The notes under the pieces: model-generated
Database searches by the model: none
Seen by the model: only the letters and a program-made list of their open reading frames with translations
What the model was told of the DNA's origin: nothing
Program-made: the position numbers and the translations under genes
Shown here: positions 56,638-64,000 of the stretch, in pieces
Numbering within the stretch: position 1 is the stretch's first letter
How the letters are laid out: the number at the start of each line of letters is the position of its first letter
Source: Achromobacter mucicolens
Lineage (GTDB): Bacteria > Pseudomonadota > Gammaproteobacteria > Burkholderiales > Burkholderiaceae_B
NCBI RefSeq assembly: GCF_902859725.1
Contig: NZ_CADIJP010000008.1
Location: forward strand, 1-64,000
Length of the DNA stretch: 64,000 nt
Reading direction: 5' to 3'

Positions 56638-58065
56638 ATGTATGAACAGTTGGCGCTGTATATCGACGGCGAATTCGTCGCCGGCGAGGGCAGGCGCACC
56701 CAGGACGTCATCAACCCGGCCACGCTCGAGGTGCTCGGCCAGCTGCCCCACGCCACGCAAGCGGATCTGGATCGCGCCCTTGCCGCCGCCCAGCGCGCTT
56801 TCGAATCGTGGAAGAAATCCTCGCCGATGGACCGCTCGGCGATCCTGCGCAAGGTCGCCACGCTGTCGCGAGAGCGCGCCCAGGAGATCGGCCGCAACAT
56901 GACGCTGGATCAGGGCAAGCCGCTGGCCGAAGCCGTGGGCGAAGTCACCTCCTGCGCCGAACACGCCGATTGGCACGCCGAGGAATGCCGGCGCATCTAT
57001 GGCCGCGTTATCCAGCCGCGCAATCCCGACGTCCGCCAGATCGTGGTGCGCGAGCCCATCGGCGTCTGCGCCGCCTTCACGCCCTGGAACTTCCCGTACA
57101 ACCAGGCCATCCGCAAGATCGCCGCCGCCATCGGCGCCGGCTGCACGGTCGTGCTCAAGGGGCCCGAGGATTCGCCCAGCGCGGTCATGGCCATTGCGCG
57201 CATGTTCCACGACGCCGGTCTGCCCAAGGGCTGCCTGAACATCGTCTGGGGCGAGCCCGCCATGATCTCGGACTACCTGATCCGTTCGCCGATCGTGCGC
57301 AAGGTGTCGTTCACGGGCTCCGTGCCGGTGGGTAAGCAGCTTGCGGCGCTGGCTGGCGCGCACATGAAGCGCGTCACCATGGAACTGGGCGGCCATTCGC
57401 CCGTGCTGGTGTTCGACGACGCGGACATCGACCGCGCGGCCGAGATGCTGGCCAAGTTCAAGGTGCGCAACGCCGGCCAGGTCTGCGTGTCGCCCACCCG
57501 CTTCTATGTGCAGGACGGCGCGTACGAGCAGTTTCTTGCACGGTTCTCGGAAGTGCTCAAGAACATCAAGGTTGGCGACGGCCTGGAAGCCGGCACCGAG
57601 ATGGGGCCGCTCGCCCATGAGCGCCGCGTGCCCGCCATGAGCGCCTTCATCGACGACGCCAGGAAGCACGGCGCGAAGGTGGTGGTCGGCGGCGGTCCGC
57701 TGGACCGCAAGGGTTTCTTCTTTGCGCCCACCGTGGTCACGGACCTGCCCGACAACGCCATGCTGATGACCGAGGAGCCCTTCGGTCCGGTCGCACCCGT
57801 GGTTCGTTTCAGCGACACCGATGAGGTGCTGCGCCGCGCCAACAGCCTGCCCTTCGGCCTGTCTTCGTACGTGTTCACGAACTCGCTGAAGACCGCGACC
57901 AAGGTCTCCAACGGCCTGGAAGCCGGCATGGTCAACATCAACCACTTCGGCAGCGCCCTGGCCGAGACGCCCTTCGGCGGCATCAAGGACAGCGGCATCG
58001 GCAGCGAAGGCGGCACGGAAACCTTCGAAGGCTACCTGGTCACGAAGTTCATCACGCACGTCTGA
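56638..58065 (+). CDS. Aldehyde dehydrogenase, succinate-semialdehyde type
   Basis: 475-residue NAD(P)-dependent aldehyde dehydrogenase. Catalytic C283 ([10 protein letters not shown]), general base E249 (MELGGHSPV), N151 (PWNFPYNQ) and K174 (VVLKGPED) are in place; FTGSVPVG forms the cofactor loop. It most resembles NAD-dependent succinate-semialdehyde dehydrogenases. The ATG at 56638 ([13 protein letters not shown]) is standard. It stands alone and ends in a strong terminator. Confidence 0.87.
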   Translation: MYEQLALYIDGEFVAGEGRRTQDVINPATLEVLGQLPHATQADLDRALAAAQRAFESWKKSSPMDRSAILRKVATLSRERAQEIGRNMTLDQGKPLAEAVGEVTSCAEHADWHAEECRRIYGRVIQPRNPDVRQIVVREPIGVCAAFTPWNFPYNQAIRKIAAAIGAGCTVVLKGPEDSPSAVMAIARMFHDAGLPKGCLNIVWGEPAMISDYLIRSPIVRKVSFTGSVPVGKQLAALAGAHMKRVTMELGGHSPVLVFDDADIDRAAEMLAKFKVRNAGQVCVSPTRFYVQDGAYEQFLARFSEVLKNIKVGDGLEAGTEMGPLAHERRVPAMSAFIDDARKHGAKVVVGGGPLDRKGFFFAPTVVTDLPDNAMLMTEEPFGPVAPVVRFSDTDEVLRRANSLPFGLSSYVFTNSLKTATKVSNGLEAGMVNINHFGSALAETPFGGIKDSGIGSEGGTETFEGYLVTKFITHV

Positions 58066-58086
58066 TCCTGCGACCTTCGCATCGCA

Positions 58087-58121
58087 AAGCCCCGCACGTC
58101 AGGTGCGGGGCTTTTTTTTTT
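58087..58121 (+). terminator. Intrinsic terminator after aldehyde dehydrogenase
   Basis: Perfect 11-bp stem AAGCCCCGCAC/GTGCGGGGCTT (58087-58097, 58103-58113), 5-nt loop, then a run of eight more T. Confidence 0.95.
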
Positions 58122-58154
58122 GCCTGTTGCGTGACGCGGACCGGTTCGGAATTC

Positions 58155-58235
58155 ATGACGCTGTCATGCGGGTCAGTGAGCATTGGGCCCGCTTACAAGT
58201 AGCTGACCCAAAAAACTGACCCAGGCAGCTGACCA
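58155..58235. repeat. Dyad and three 13-bp-spaced repeats before phosphoesterase gene
   Basis: ATGAC-GCT-GTCAT dyad at 58155-58167, then CTGACC at 58203, 58216 and 58229, with a spacing of exactly 13 bp, and a reversed GGTCAG at 58171. They lie 75-160 bp upstream of the phosphoesterase start in an otherwise empty 246-bp spacer. Confidence 0.45.
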
Positions 58236-58311
58236 GCGGCTGCCAGCTCGGCAGGGCCAACACTGCTGCCCGAACGCCGCCGCACCGAACTATCCAGGAT
58301 ATCCAAGCCCG

Positions 58312-60483
58312 ATGACGCTTCGCCCTTACCGCCCCGTCCGCGCCGCAGCCTCGCTGCTGCTCGTTGCCCTACTCGCCGCATGCGGCGGCGACAAGGACGA
58401 CGACAACACGACGCCGCCCGTTGCCGAGACGCCGCCCCCGACCGAAACGCCCGCGCAGCCGCCCGCCCCCGTGCAGGTTGCATTCATGCCCGACATCCAC
58501 TTCCATGACGTCTACGCGGACTTCAAGGATGGCTCGTTCCCCGGCATTCCGAACCCGAAGGCCGGTGACAACGCGACCATCCGCACGATGTACGCGCAAC
58601 TGACGTCCACGCGCCTGTTCAACGAGAACTACTTTGCGTTCCTGGCCGCGCTGGACGATGCCGCAAAGCGCGGCGTGAAGTACATCGCGCTGCCGGGCGA
58701 CTTCTCGGACGACGGCCAGCCTGTGCACATGCGCGGCCTGGTCAAGATCATGGATGACTATTCGAAGAAGCACGGCATCCAGTTCTTCGCCGCACCGGGC
58801 AACCACGATCCCAACCGCCCCTTCAACCAGCCGGCCGGCAAGAGCGACTATCTGGGCCTGGATCCCGTGACGGGCGCAATCGGTTTCTCGCAACCGATCT
58901 ACAGCCGCGGCGCCAATGCGTGCAACACGTCCTACAGCGGCGACTGGACGCGGATCGGCAATACGTACTGCACCGAGGAAGTGCTGCACATGGGCTACTC
59001 GGGCATCACGGCCGCGCTCGAGCAGCACGGCTTCATGCCCCAGCCGCAAAACGTGTATTACGAGACGCCTTACAGCACCTACAAGTACGAAGACTATGAC
59101 TACGCGACCGCGGCGGCGCAAGCCAACTGGATCAACCGCCAGTACGAGATCTGTGCCGAAGGCACGGGCGGCCCGAACAAGCCGCAGAACTACACGCTGT
59201 GCAAGATGGTGCCCGACACGTCCTACGTGGTCGAACCCGTCAAGGGCGTGTGGCTGGTGGGCCTGGACGCCAACGTCTACGTGCCCACGGGCCCGGGCGC
59301 AAACGACTTCACCGGTTCAGGCGACCAGGGCTACAACAAGATGCTGACCCACAAGACCCACGTCATCAAGTGGCTGGCCGACGTGGTCGCGCGCGGCAAG
59401 GCGCAGGGCAAGCAGGTCATCGCCTTCAGCCACTTCCCGATGTCCGAGTTCTTCAATGGCGCGTCCGACGACATCGAGGCGCTGCTGGGCGCCAACAAGA
59501 TGCAGATGATCCGCCGCCCCGCGGAGAACACCACCCGCGCGCTGGCCGAGACCGGCTTGAAGGTGCACGTGGGCGGCCACATGCACTTCAATGACATGGC
59601 CTTGCGCAACTACGGCGGCGAACACGCGCTCTTCAACATCCAGGCGCCCTCCATGGCGGCCTACGTGCCCGCGTACAAACTCATGACGCTGCAGAGCGCC
59701 GACGAGATCGAAGTGCAGACCATCCGTCTGGACGAGGTGCCGCGCTTTGATGAACTGTTCGACCTCTACCGCGCCGAGAACGCCTACACCGTGCCGCCGC
59801 GCTGGGACGTGTCGATCCTGGACGCCAAGGACTACGGCGACTTCACCTACCGCTACATGAGCGAGCTGGTGCGCCTGCGTCTGCTCAACGACGACTGGCG
59901 CTGCGAAATGCGCGAACTGGTCAAGAGCCCGTTGACCGGCGCAGACCTGCTGGCGTTGTCCCAGTTGCAAACGACGGTGACGCTGAAGGAACTGGCGAAC
60001 ACCGGCAACCAGAACAACCTGACGCCCGCATTCTTCGCGTGCCTGTCTGACGGCGGAGGCACCGGCGCGAGCAATGCGGCCTATGCCGCGGATGCGGCCA
60101 ACGCGCAGGCGCGCGCACAAGCCCTGGCCCAGGCCAACGGCATGCAGCTGTCGGACTTCGCGCAGTGGACGGCGCTGGAAATGGCGGGCGACTTCGTGCG
60201 ACTTGCCAATGCGGGCGACCTGGCGTTCACGGACATTCCGGCGCAGCGCGCCAGCCAGTACAAACTGCTGGCCCAGGCGCTTAACCAGACCAACGCCGCC
60301 GTGCAGATGAACGGCAACAACGTCAGCAACGCCAACACGCCGGCCGATCTGTTCAAGGCGCGCTTCAAGCCGTTGATGGCGATCATGCTGAAGCTGGCAA
60401 ACGGCGCGCCGTCCGAGCACATCCGCCTGGACCTGACCACCAACAGCATCGTCAACCTGTCCAACCAGCCTTCGCCGTTCTGA
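58312..60483 (+). CDS. Large metallophosphoesterase lipoprotein
   Basis: 723-residue secreted protein with a lipobox LLAAC (C24) followed by an acidic and Pro/Thr-rich linker (27-55). The calcineurin-like phosphoesterase domain shows D61/H63 (MPDIHFHD), GDFSDDG near 125, GNHDPNRPF near 160, SHFP near 376 and GGHMHFND near 422. The C-terminal 200 residues are helical with an Ala/Gln-rich region near 590-610 and have no clear family. It would hydrolyse phosphoesters at the outer membrane or outside the cell. No ribosome site is obvious before the ATG. Confidence 0.83.
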   Translation: MTLRPYRPVRAAASLLLVALLAACGGDKDDDNTTPPVAETPPPTETPAQPPAPVQVAFMPDIHFHDVYADFKDGSFPGIPNPKAGDNATIRTMYAQLTSTRLFNENYFAFLAALDDAAKRGVKYIALPGDFSDDGQPVHMRGLVKIMDDYSKKHGIQFFAAPGNHDPNRPFNQPAGKSDYLGLDPVTGAIGFSQPIYSRGANACNTSYSGDWTRIGNTYCTEEVLHMGYSGITAALEQHGFMPQPQNVYYETPYSTYKYEDYDYATAAAQANWINRQYEICAEGTGGPNKPQNYTLCKMVPDTSYVVEPVKGVWLVGLDANVYVPTGPGANDFTGSGDQGYNKMLTHKTHVIKWLADVVARGKAQGKQVIAFSHFPMSEFFNGASDDIEALLGANKMQMIRRPAENTTRALAETGLKVHVGGHMHFNDMALRNYGGEHALFNIQAPSMAAYVPAYKLMTLQSADEIEVQTIRLDEVPRFDELFDLYRAENAYTVPPRWDVSILDAKDYGDFTYRYMSELVRLRLLNDDWRCEMRELVKSPLTGADLLALSQLQTTVTLKELANTGNQNNLTPAFFACLSDGGGTGASNAAYAADAANAQARAQALAQANGMQLSDFAQWTALEMAGDFVRLANAGDLAFTDIPAQRASQYKLLAQALNQTNAAVQMNGNNVSNANTPADLFKARFKPLMAIMLKLANGAPSEHIRLDLTTNSIVNLSNQPSPF

Positions 60484-60510
60484 GCGGGTTTCACCTGCCC
60501 TGAAAGGCGA

Positions 60511-60535
60511 ACGGCCCGCTGATCCGGCGGGCCGT
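60511..60535. terminator. Hairpin between phosphoesterase and AraC genes
   Basis: Perfect 9-bp stem ACGGCCCGC/GCGGGCCGT (60511-60519, 60527-60535), 7-nt loop, followed by TTGTGC. It lies between convergent genes. Confidence 0.7.
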
Positions 60536-60555
60536 TGTGCATTGGCGATTCGTGC

Positions 60556-61530
60556 TCAATCCTGTGTGGCACGTCCGCCTGCCCGCAGATCCCGGGGCGT
60601 CACGCCAAAGCGCTGCTTGAACAGTCGGCTGAAATGCGAAGGATGAGAAAAGCCCACCTGATACGCCAGCTCGGCGATGCCGCGATGACGATGCCGCGCG
60701 TCCAGGAGCAGTTCGCGGCACCGGTCCAGCCGCTGCTCGAAGATGAATGACTCCACGGACAGTCCGCCCGCGCGCAGGATGCGGTGCAGATAGGCGACGG
60801 AAACGCCGCAGCTCTGCGCCACCCGCGAGGGCGACAGATCCGGATCGGCGAGGTGCTGGCGGATGTAAGCCAGCACGCGCGCGCGATGCGCCACCGTGAC
60901 GCTGCTGTCCGCCTCCGACACCTGCCCGTGTCCGGGCTGCACCAGAAAGAGCACGATGAGATCGATCAACCGCTCGCCCAGTTCGGCCGCTTCGGTATCG
61001 GACCAGCCTTCCATGCCCTTGAACAGGTGATCCATGTAGCCGGCCAGGAGCGCACCGCGCGGCGATCCGTCGTCGGTGCGCAGCTTGTAGAAGGCGCCGA
61101 TGCGCGAATCCCGCTGCGACAACGCGCTACGGGGAAACGAGACGCTCAGGCTTCGATAGCCCGTCGCGCCGTTGGCGGTGGCCTGGTAGGGCAGGCTCTG
61201 GTTCATCAGGTACACGCAACCCGGTTCCACCTGGAATTCCCGGCCCTGCTGACGCACCGCCAGCGGACCGGCCAGCGGCAGGCCAAACGTGTAGAACTCC
61301 TGGTCCAGCCGCGACACATTGCCCGCGGTGCGTTCCAACCGCTGGCCCTGGTAATGCAGGTCGTTGAATTGCAGGCTGGCGCGGCGGGCGTAGCGGACGT
61401 GGCCCGCAAACTGACCGGCTTTGCCGCCGTGCACCTCGAACGGCCCGAAGGCATCGGCCAGCGCGGCGCGCCACTGATCGCGCCGGTCGGCGCCGGCGCT
61501 GGCCGAAATGGCGAATTCGGTATCTGGCAT
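60556..61530 (-). CDS. AraC family transcriptional regulator
   Basis: 324-residue regulator. The N-terminal cupin-like AraC-binding domain (about 40-180, with GCVYLMNQSLPY) and the C-terminal double helix-turn-helix (about 215-315: LSPSRVAQSCGVSVAYLHRIL and GIAELAYQVGFSHPSHFSRLFKQRFGVTPRDLR) are clear. It is divergent from the alpha/beta hydrolase and ABC transporter operon with about 157 bp between starts, so it most likely activates that operon in response to its substrate. Confidence 0.88.
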   Translation of the reverse strand: MPDTEFAISASAGADRRDQWRAALADAFGPFEVHGGKAGQFAGHVRYARRASLQFNDLHYQGQRLERTAGNVSRLDQEFYTFGLPLAGPLAVRQQGREFQVEPGCVYLMNQSLPYQATANGATGYRSLSVSFPRSALSQRDSRIGAFYKLRTDDGSPRGALLAGYMDHLFKGMEGWSDTEAAELGERLIDLIVLFLVQPGHGQVSEADSSVTVAHRARVLAYIRQHLADPDLSPSRVAQSCGVSVAYLHRILRAGGLSVESFIFEQRLDRCRELLLDARHRHRGIAELAYQVGFSHPSHFSRLFKQRFGVTPRDLRAGGRATQD

Positions 61531-61687
61531 GGCACGTCTCCTGGTGCACGGGCGCGCAAATTGATCTTGCGTCTACATATTGTTGACTCACCCTGCTGTG
61601 GGGTGGACGGCGCATTGTGGGCGCGCGTGTCGCAAGTCTATATTCAGCCCGATAAGCACACAACCTGGCCAACCCGGGAGGAGACCC

Positions 61688-62581
61688 ATGGACGAGGCAG
61701 GGACGGCAGGCGCGCCCCCCACGCCGGCGTCGCGCTATCTGCGCTGCGCGGGACGCGAGCTGCACTACACCGAATGGGGCCATGCCGAAGCGCCCCCCAT
61801 CATCATGTGGCACGGCCTGGCCCGCACGGGCCGCGACTTCGACGAACTGGCGCGGGCCCTTGCCGGGGACTACCGCGTCATCTGTCCCGATGCGATCGGC
61901 CGAGGCCTGTCGCAATGGAGTCCCGATCCGGTGGCCGAATACCGGCTCGACTTCTACGTCACGCTGGCGCGCGCATTGGTGGACGGTCTGTCGCTCACGC
62001 GTGTGCGCTGGGTGGGAACCTCCATGGGCGGCGCCACGGGCATGCACGCCGCGGCAACCACGTTGCGCGATCGCATTTCGCACCTGGTCGTCAACGACAT
62101 CGGACCGGAACTGCCACAGCCAGCCATCGAGCGCATCCTGGCGTATGCCGGCAACCCGCCCGCCTTCGACACGGTGACGGAACTGGAAGCCTGGCTGCGC
62201 GCCGCCTACAAGCCCTACGGCTGGCAAAGCGACGAACAATGGCGCCGCATGACCGAGACCTCCGTGCGCCGTCTGCCCGATGGCAAGGTCACCGCCCACT
62301 ACGACCCGGCCATCGTCGGCCAATTCAGCCATCATCCCCATGACTACGACCGGTGGGCGGGATACGACACGCTGCGCATGCCGACCCTGCTGCTGCGCGG
62401 CGCCGATTCGGACCTGCTGCTGCCGGAGGTCGCACACGCCATGACGCAGCGCGGTCCCCGCGCGCACCGCATCGACTTTCCCGGCTGCGGCCACGCCCCC
62501 GCCCTGAATGTGGCATCCCAGATCGACCCCATCCGCCAATTCCTTGCCGCACCGGACGACACGGCCACGCGCGCCCACTGA
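61688..62581 (+). CDS. Alpha/beta hydrolase
   Basis: 297-residue hydrolase. Oxyanion region WHGLARTG near 40, nucleophile serine in GTSMGG near 115, and catalytic histidine in GCGHAPAL near 273 are present, with an aspartate in RGADSDLLLP near 240. The substrate is unknown. It starts at ATG 61688 behind GGGAGGAG; a longer frame from 61580 is rejected. It is the first gene of an operon with a substrate-binding protein and ABC ATPase, suggesting that it acts on the imported compound. Confidence 0.85.
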   Translation: MDEAGTAGAPPTPASRYLRCAGRELHYTEWGHAEAPPIIMWHGLARTGRDFDELARALAGDYRVICPDAIGRGLSQWSPDPVAEYRLDFYVTLARALVDGLSLTRVRWVGTSMGGATGMHAAATTLRDRISHLVVNDIGPELPQPAIERILAYAGNPPAFDTVTELEAWLRAAYKPYGWQSDEQWRRMTETSVRRLPDGKVTAHYDPAIVGQFSHHPHDYDRWAGYDTLRMPTLLLRGADSDLLLPEVAHAMTQRGPRAHRIDFPGCGHAPALNVASQIDPIRQFLAAPDDTATRAH

Positions 62582-62596
62582 TACCAGGAGACTTCC

Positions 62597-63769
62597 ATGA
62601 AACGCATTCTGCTCGCCGCAATGGCCAGCCTGTGCATGAGTTCAGCGCTGGCGGCAAAGGACTTCGTTGTCGCGCATGTCTATGACAAGACCGGCCCGCT
62701 GGAGGCCTACGCCAAGCAGACGCAGAATGGGCTGATGCTGGGACTCGAGTACGCCACGCAGGGCACCATGACGGTGGCCGGGCGCAAGATCCGCGTCATC
62801 GAGAAGGACAACCAGGGCAAGCCAGACGTCGCCCGCGCGCAGCTGGCGTCCGCCTATGCCGACGACAACGCCGACATCGCCGTCGGTCCCACGTCGTCAG
62901 GCGTGGCGCTGGCCATGCTGCCCATCGCCGAAGAGTATGAAAAGATCCTGCTCGTGGAGCCGGCGGTGGCGGACTCGATCACAGGCGAAAAATGGAACAA
63001 GTACATCTTCCGCACCGGCCGCAATTCCTCGCAGGACGCCATCGCGAACGCCGTGGCATTCGACCAGGAAGGCACGTCGATCGCGATGCTGGCGCAGGAC
63101 TATGCCTTTGGCCGCGACGGCGTGAAGGCATTCAAGGGTGCGCTCAAGAATGCCAAGATCGTGCACGAGGAATACCTGCCCGCCAACGCGACAGACTTCA
63201 CCGCCGGCGCGCAGCGGCTGTTCGATGCGCTCAAGGACAAGCCCGGCCGCAAGATCATCTTCATCCTGTGGGCCGGCGCCGGCAACCCGTTCAAGATCGC
63301 CGATCTGGATCCCAAGCGTTACGGCATCGAGATCGCGACAGGCGGCAATACGCTGACGGCCATGACCCCGCTCAAGTCGCTGGCGGGCATGGAAGGCGCC
63401 ACCTATTACTACTACGGCATCCCCAAGAATCCGGTGAACGACTGGCTGGTGGCCGAGCACCAGAAGCGCTTCGGCCAGCCGCCCGACTTCTTCACGGCCG
63501 GCGGCATGGCATCGGGCATCGCCATCGTCGCCGCCTTGAACAAGACGGGCGGCAAATCGGACACCGACACGCTGATCAAGGCGATGGAGGGCATGAGCTT
63601 TGACACGCCCAAGGGCAAGATGACCTTCCGGCCGGAAGATCACCAGGCCATGCAATCGATGTACCACTTCCGGATCAAGAACGACCCGTCGGTGCCGTGG
63701 GCGGTGCAGGACCTGGTCAAGGAAATCACGCCGGACCAGATGGCCGTTCCCATCCAGAACAAGCGCTGA
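62597..63769 (+). CDS. Branched-chain amino acid-type ABC transporter binding protein
   Basis: 390-residue periplasmic binding protein with a signal peptide (cleavage after SALA near residue 19). The two-lobed LivJ-type fold shows ARAQLASAYADDNADIAVGPTSSGVAL and GRDGVKAFKGALKNAKIVHEEYLP. Such proteins bind amino acids, aromatics or amides. It starts 15 bp after the hydrolase gene and precedes the ATPase gene by 12 bp. Its ligand is probably related to the hydrolase substrate. Confidence 0.88.
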   Translation: MKRILLAAMASLCMSSALAAKDFVVAHVYDKTGPLEAYAKQTQNGLMLGLEYATQGTMTVAGRKIRVIEKDNQGKPDVARAQLASAYADDNADIAVGPTSSGVALAMLPIAEEYEKILLVEPAVADSITGEKWNKYIFRTGRNSSQDAIANAVAFDQEGTSIAMLAQDYAFGRDGVKAFKGALKNAKIVHEEYLPANATDFTAGAQRLFDALKDKPGRKIIFILWAGAGNPFKIADLDPKRYGIEIATGGNTLTAMTPLKSLAGMEGATYYYYGIPKNPVNDWLVAEHQKRFGQPPDFFTAGGMASGIAIVAALNKTGGKSDTDTLIKAMEGMSFDTPKGKMTFRPEDHQAMQSMYHFRIKNDPSVPWAVQDLVKEITPDQMAVPIQNKR

Positions 63770-63781
63770 TGCCCCGCACTC

Positions 63782-64000
63782 ATGCTTGAGACCCAATCGC
63801 TAACGGTGCGGTTCGGCGGCCACGTGGCGGTCAACGATGTCAGCTGCGCCTACGCGCCCGGCACCTTGACCGCCATCGTCGGCCCGAACGGCGCTGGCAA
63901 GACGACGTACTTCAACCTGATCTCGGGCCAGCTGCGCGCCAGCGCCGGAACCGTGGCATTGAACGGACGAGACCTGACCACGCTGTCGGCCCCGGCGCGC
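63782..64000 (+). CDS. ABC transporter ATP-binding protein (LivG-like), partial
   Basis: First 73 residues of an ATPase, cut by the right edge. It begins MLETQSLTVRFGGHVAVNDV and shows the Walker A motif GPNGAGKTT at about 36-44 followed by YFNLISGQL, typical of the LivG group. It completes the start of a branched-chain-amino-acid-type transporter; permeases and the second ATPase should follow outside the window. Confidence 0.9.
   Translation, partial: MLETQSLTVRFGGHVAVNDVSCAYAPGTLTAIVGPNGAGKTTYFNLISGQLRASAGTVALNGRDLTTLSAPAR

Overview
The window looks like a chromosomal segment of a high-GC betaproteobacterium of the Alcaligenaceae (Achromobacter/Bordetella type). The evidence is the strongly GC-biased third codon positions, several small secreted DUF4148 proteins, a complete betaproteobacterial spc/alpha ribosomal operon, a Mg-type HemB, a ResB/CcsB cytochrome c maturation pair, and a D-tartrate dehydratase next to a LysR regulator. 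The genus is inferred from memory of gene content, not from any search. I see no tRNA, rRNA, insertion sequence, prophage or CRISPR array.

Left part (1-11.2 kb). An FmdB-type zinc ribbon protein runs off the left edge, followed by a putative Na+/H+ antiporter. A tightly packed leftward four-gene operon (6444 to 1897) then encodes a sterol-desaturase-type di-iron hydroxylase, a membrane fatty acid desaturase, a beta-ketoacyl synthase fused to a heme-oxygenase-like domain, and an unrecognised 298-aa protein. The genes overlap or lie 35 bp apart. This is the best candidate for an uncharacterised lipid or polyketide-like pathway. A DapA-like gene with two overlapping inverted repeats upstream, a free methionine-R-sulfoxide reductase, a PLP aminotransferase, UbiA and a DUF1090 protein follow.

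Accessory/metabolic part (11.2-24.9 kb). It holds a secreted three-repeat DUF4148 protein, a saccharopine-dehydrogenase-like enzyme, and a GntR/FCD regulator divergent from malate synthase G with two identical TGGTATGACCA operators between them. Next comes a TetR regulator with two matching palindromes, the second directly in front of a 37-codon membrane microprotein and a cysteine hydrolase. A second TetR gene stands beside a tandem triplication of DUF4148 genes; one 18-bp palindrome type occurs upstream of the regulator and of every tandem copy, suggesting a regulon. D-tartrate dehydratase with its LysR regulator, ssb and an MFS transporter follow.

Housekeeping part (25-46 kb). uvrA, a GST, the aroK-aroB-dgt operon, PBP1A, cyaY, lptM-lysA, ccsB-resB, a dihaem cytochrome c4, engB-hemB, an EamA exporter, cutA-dsbD and a HIT protein lie here, with clear intrinsic terminators after ponA, lysA and rplQ.

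Ribosomal part (46.2-55.7 kb). One leftward operon runs rplN-rplX-rplE-rpsN-rpsH-rplF-rplR-rpsE-rpmD-rplO-secY-infA-rpmJ-rpsM-rpsK-rpsD-rpoA-rplQ. It is cut off from any S10 genes: upstream of rplN there is a strong sigma70-like promoter, a leader of roughly 235 nt and then an unrelated hydroxylase gene.

Right part (55.7-64 kb). An aspartyl/asparaginyl hydroxylase-domain protein, an aldehyde dehydrogenase of the succinate-semialdehyde type, a large metallophosphoesterase lipoprotein, an AraC regulator, and a divergent operon of an alpha/beta hydrolase with a branched-chain-amino-acid-type ABC transporter (binding protein plus the start of an ATPase cut by the right edge) complete the window.
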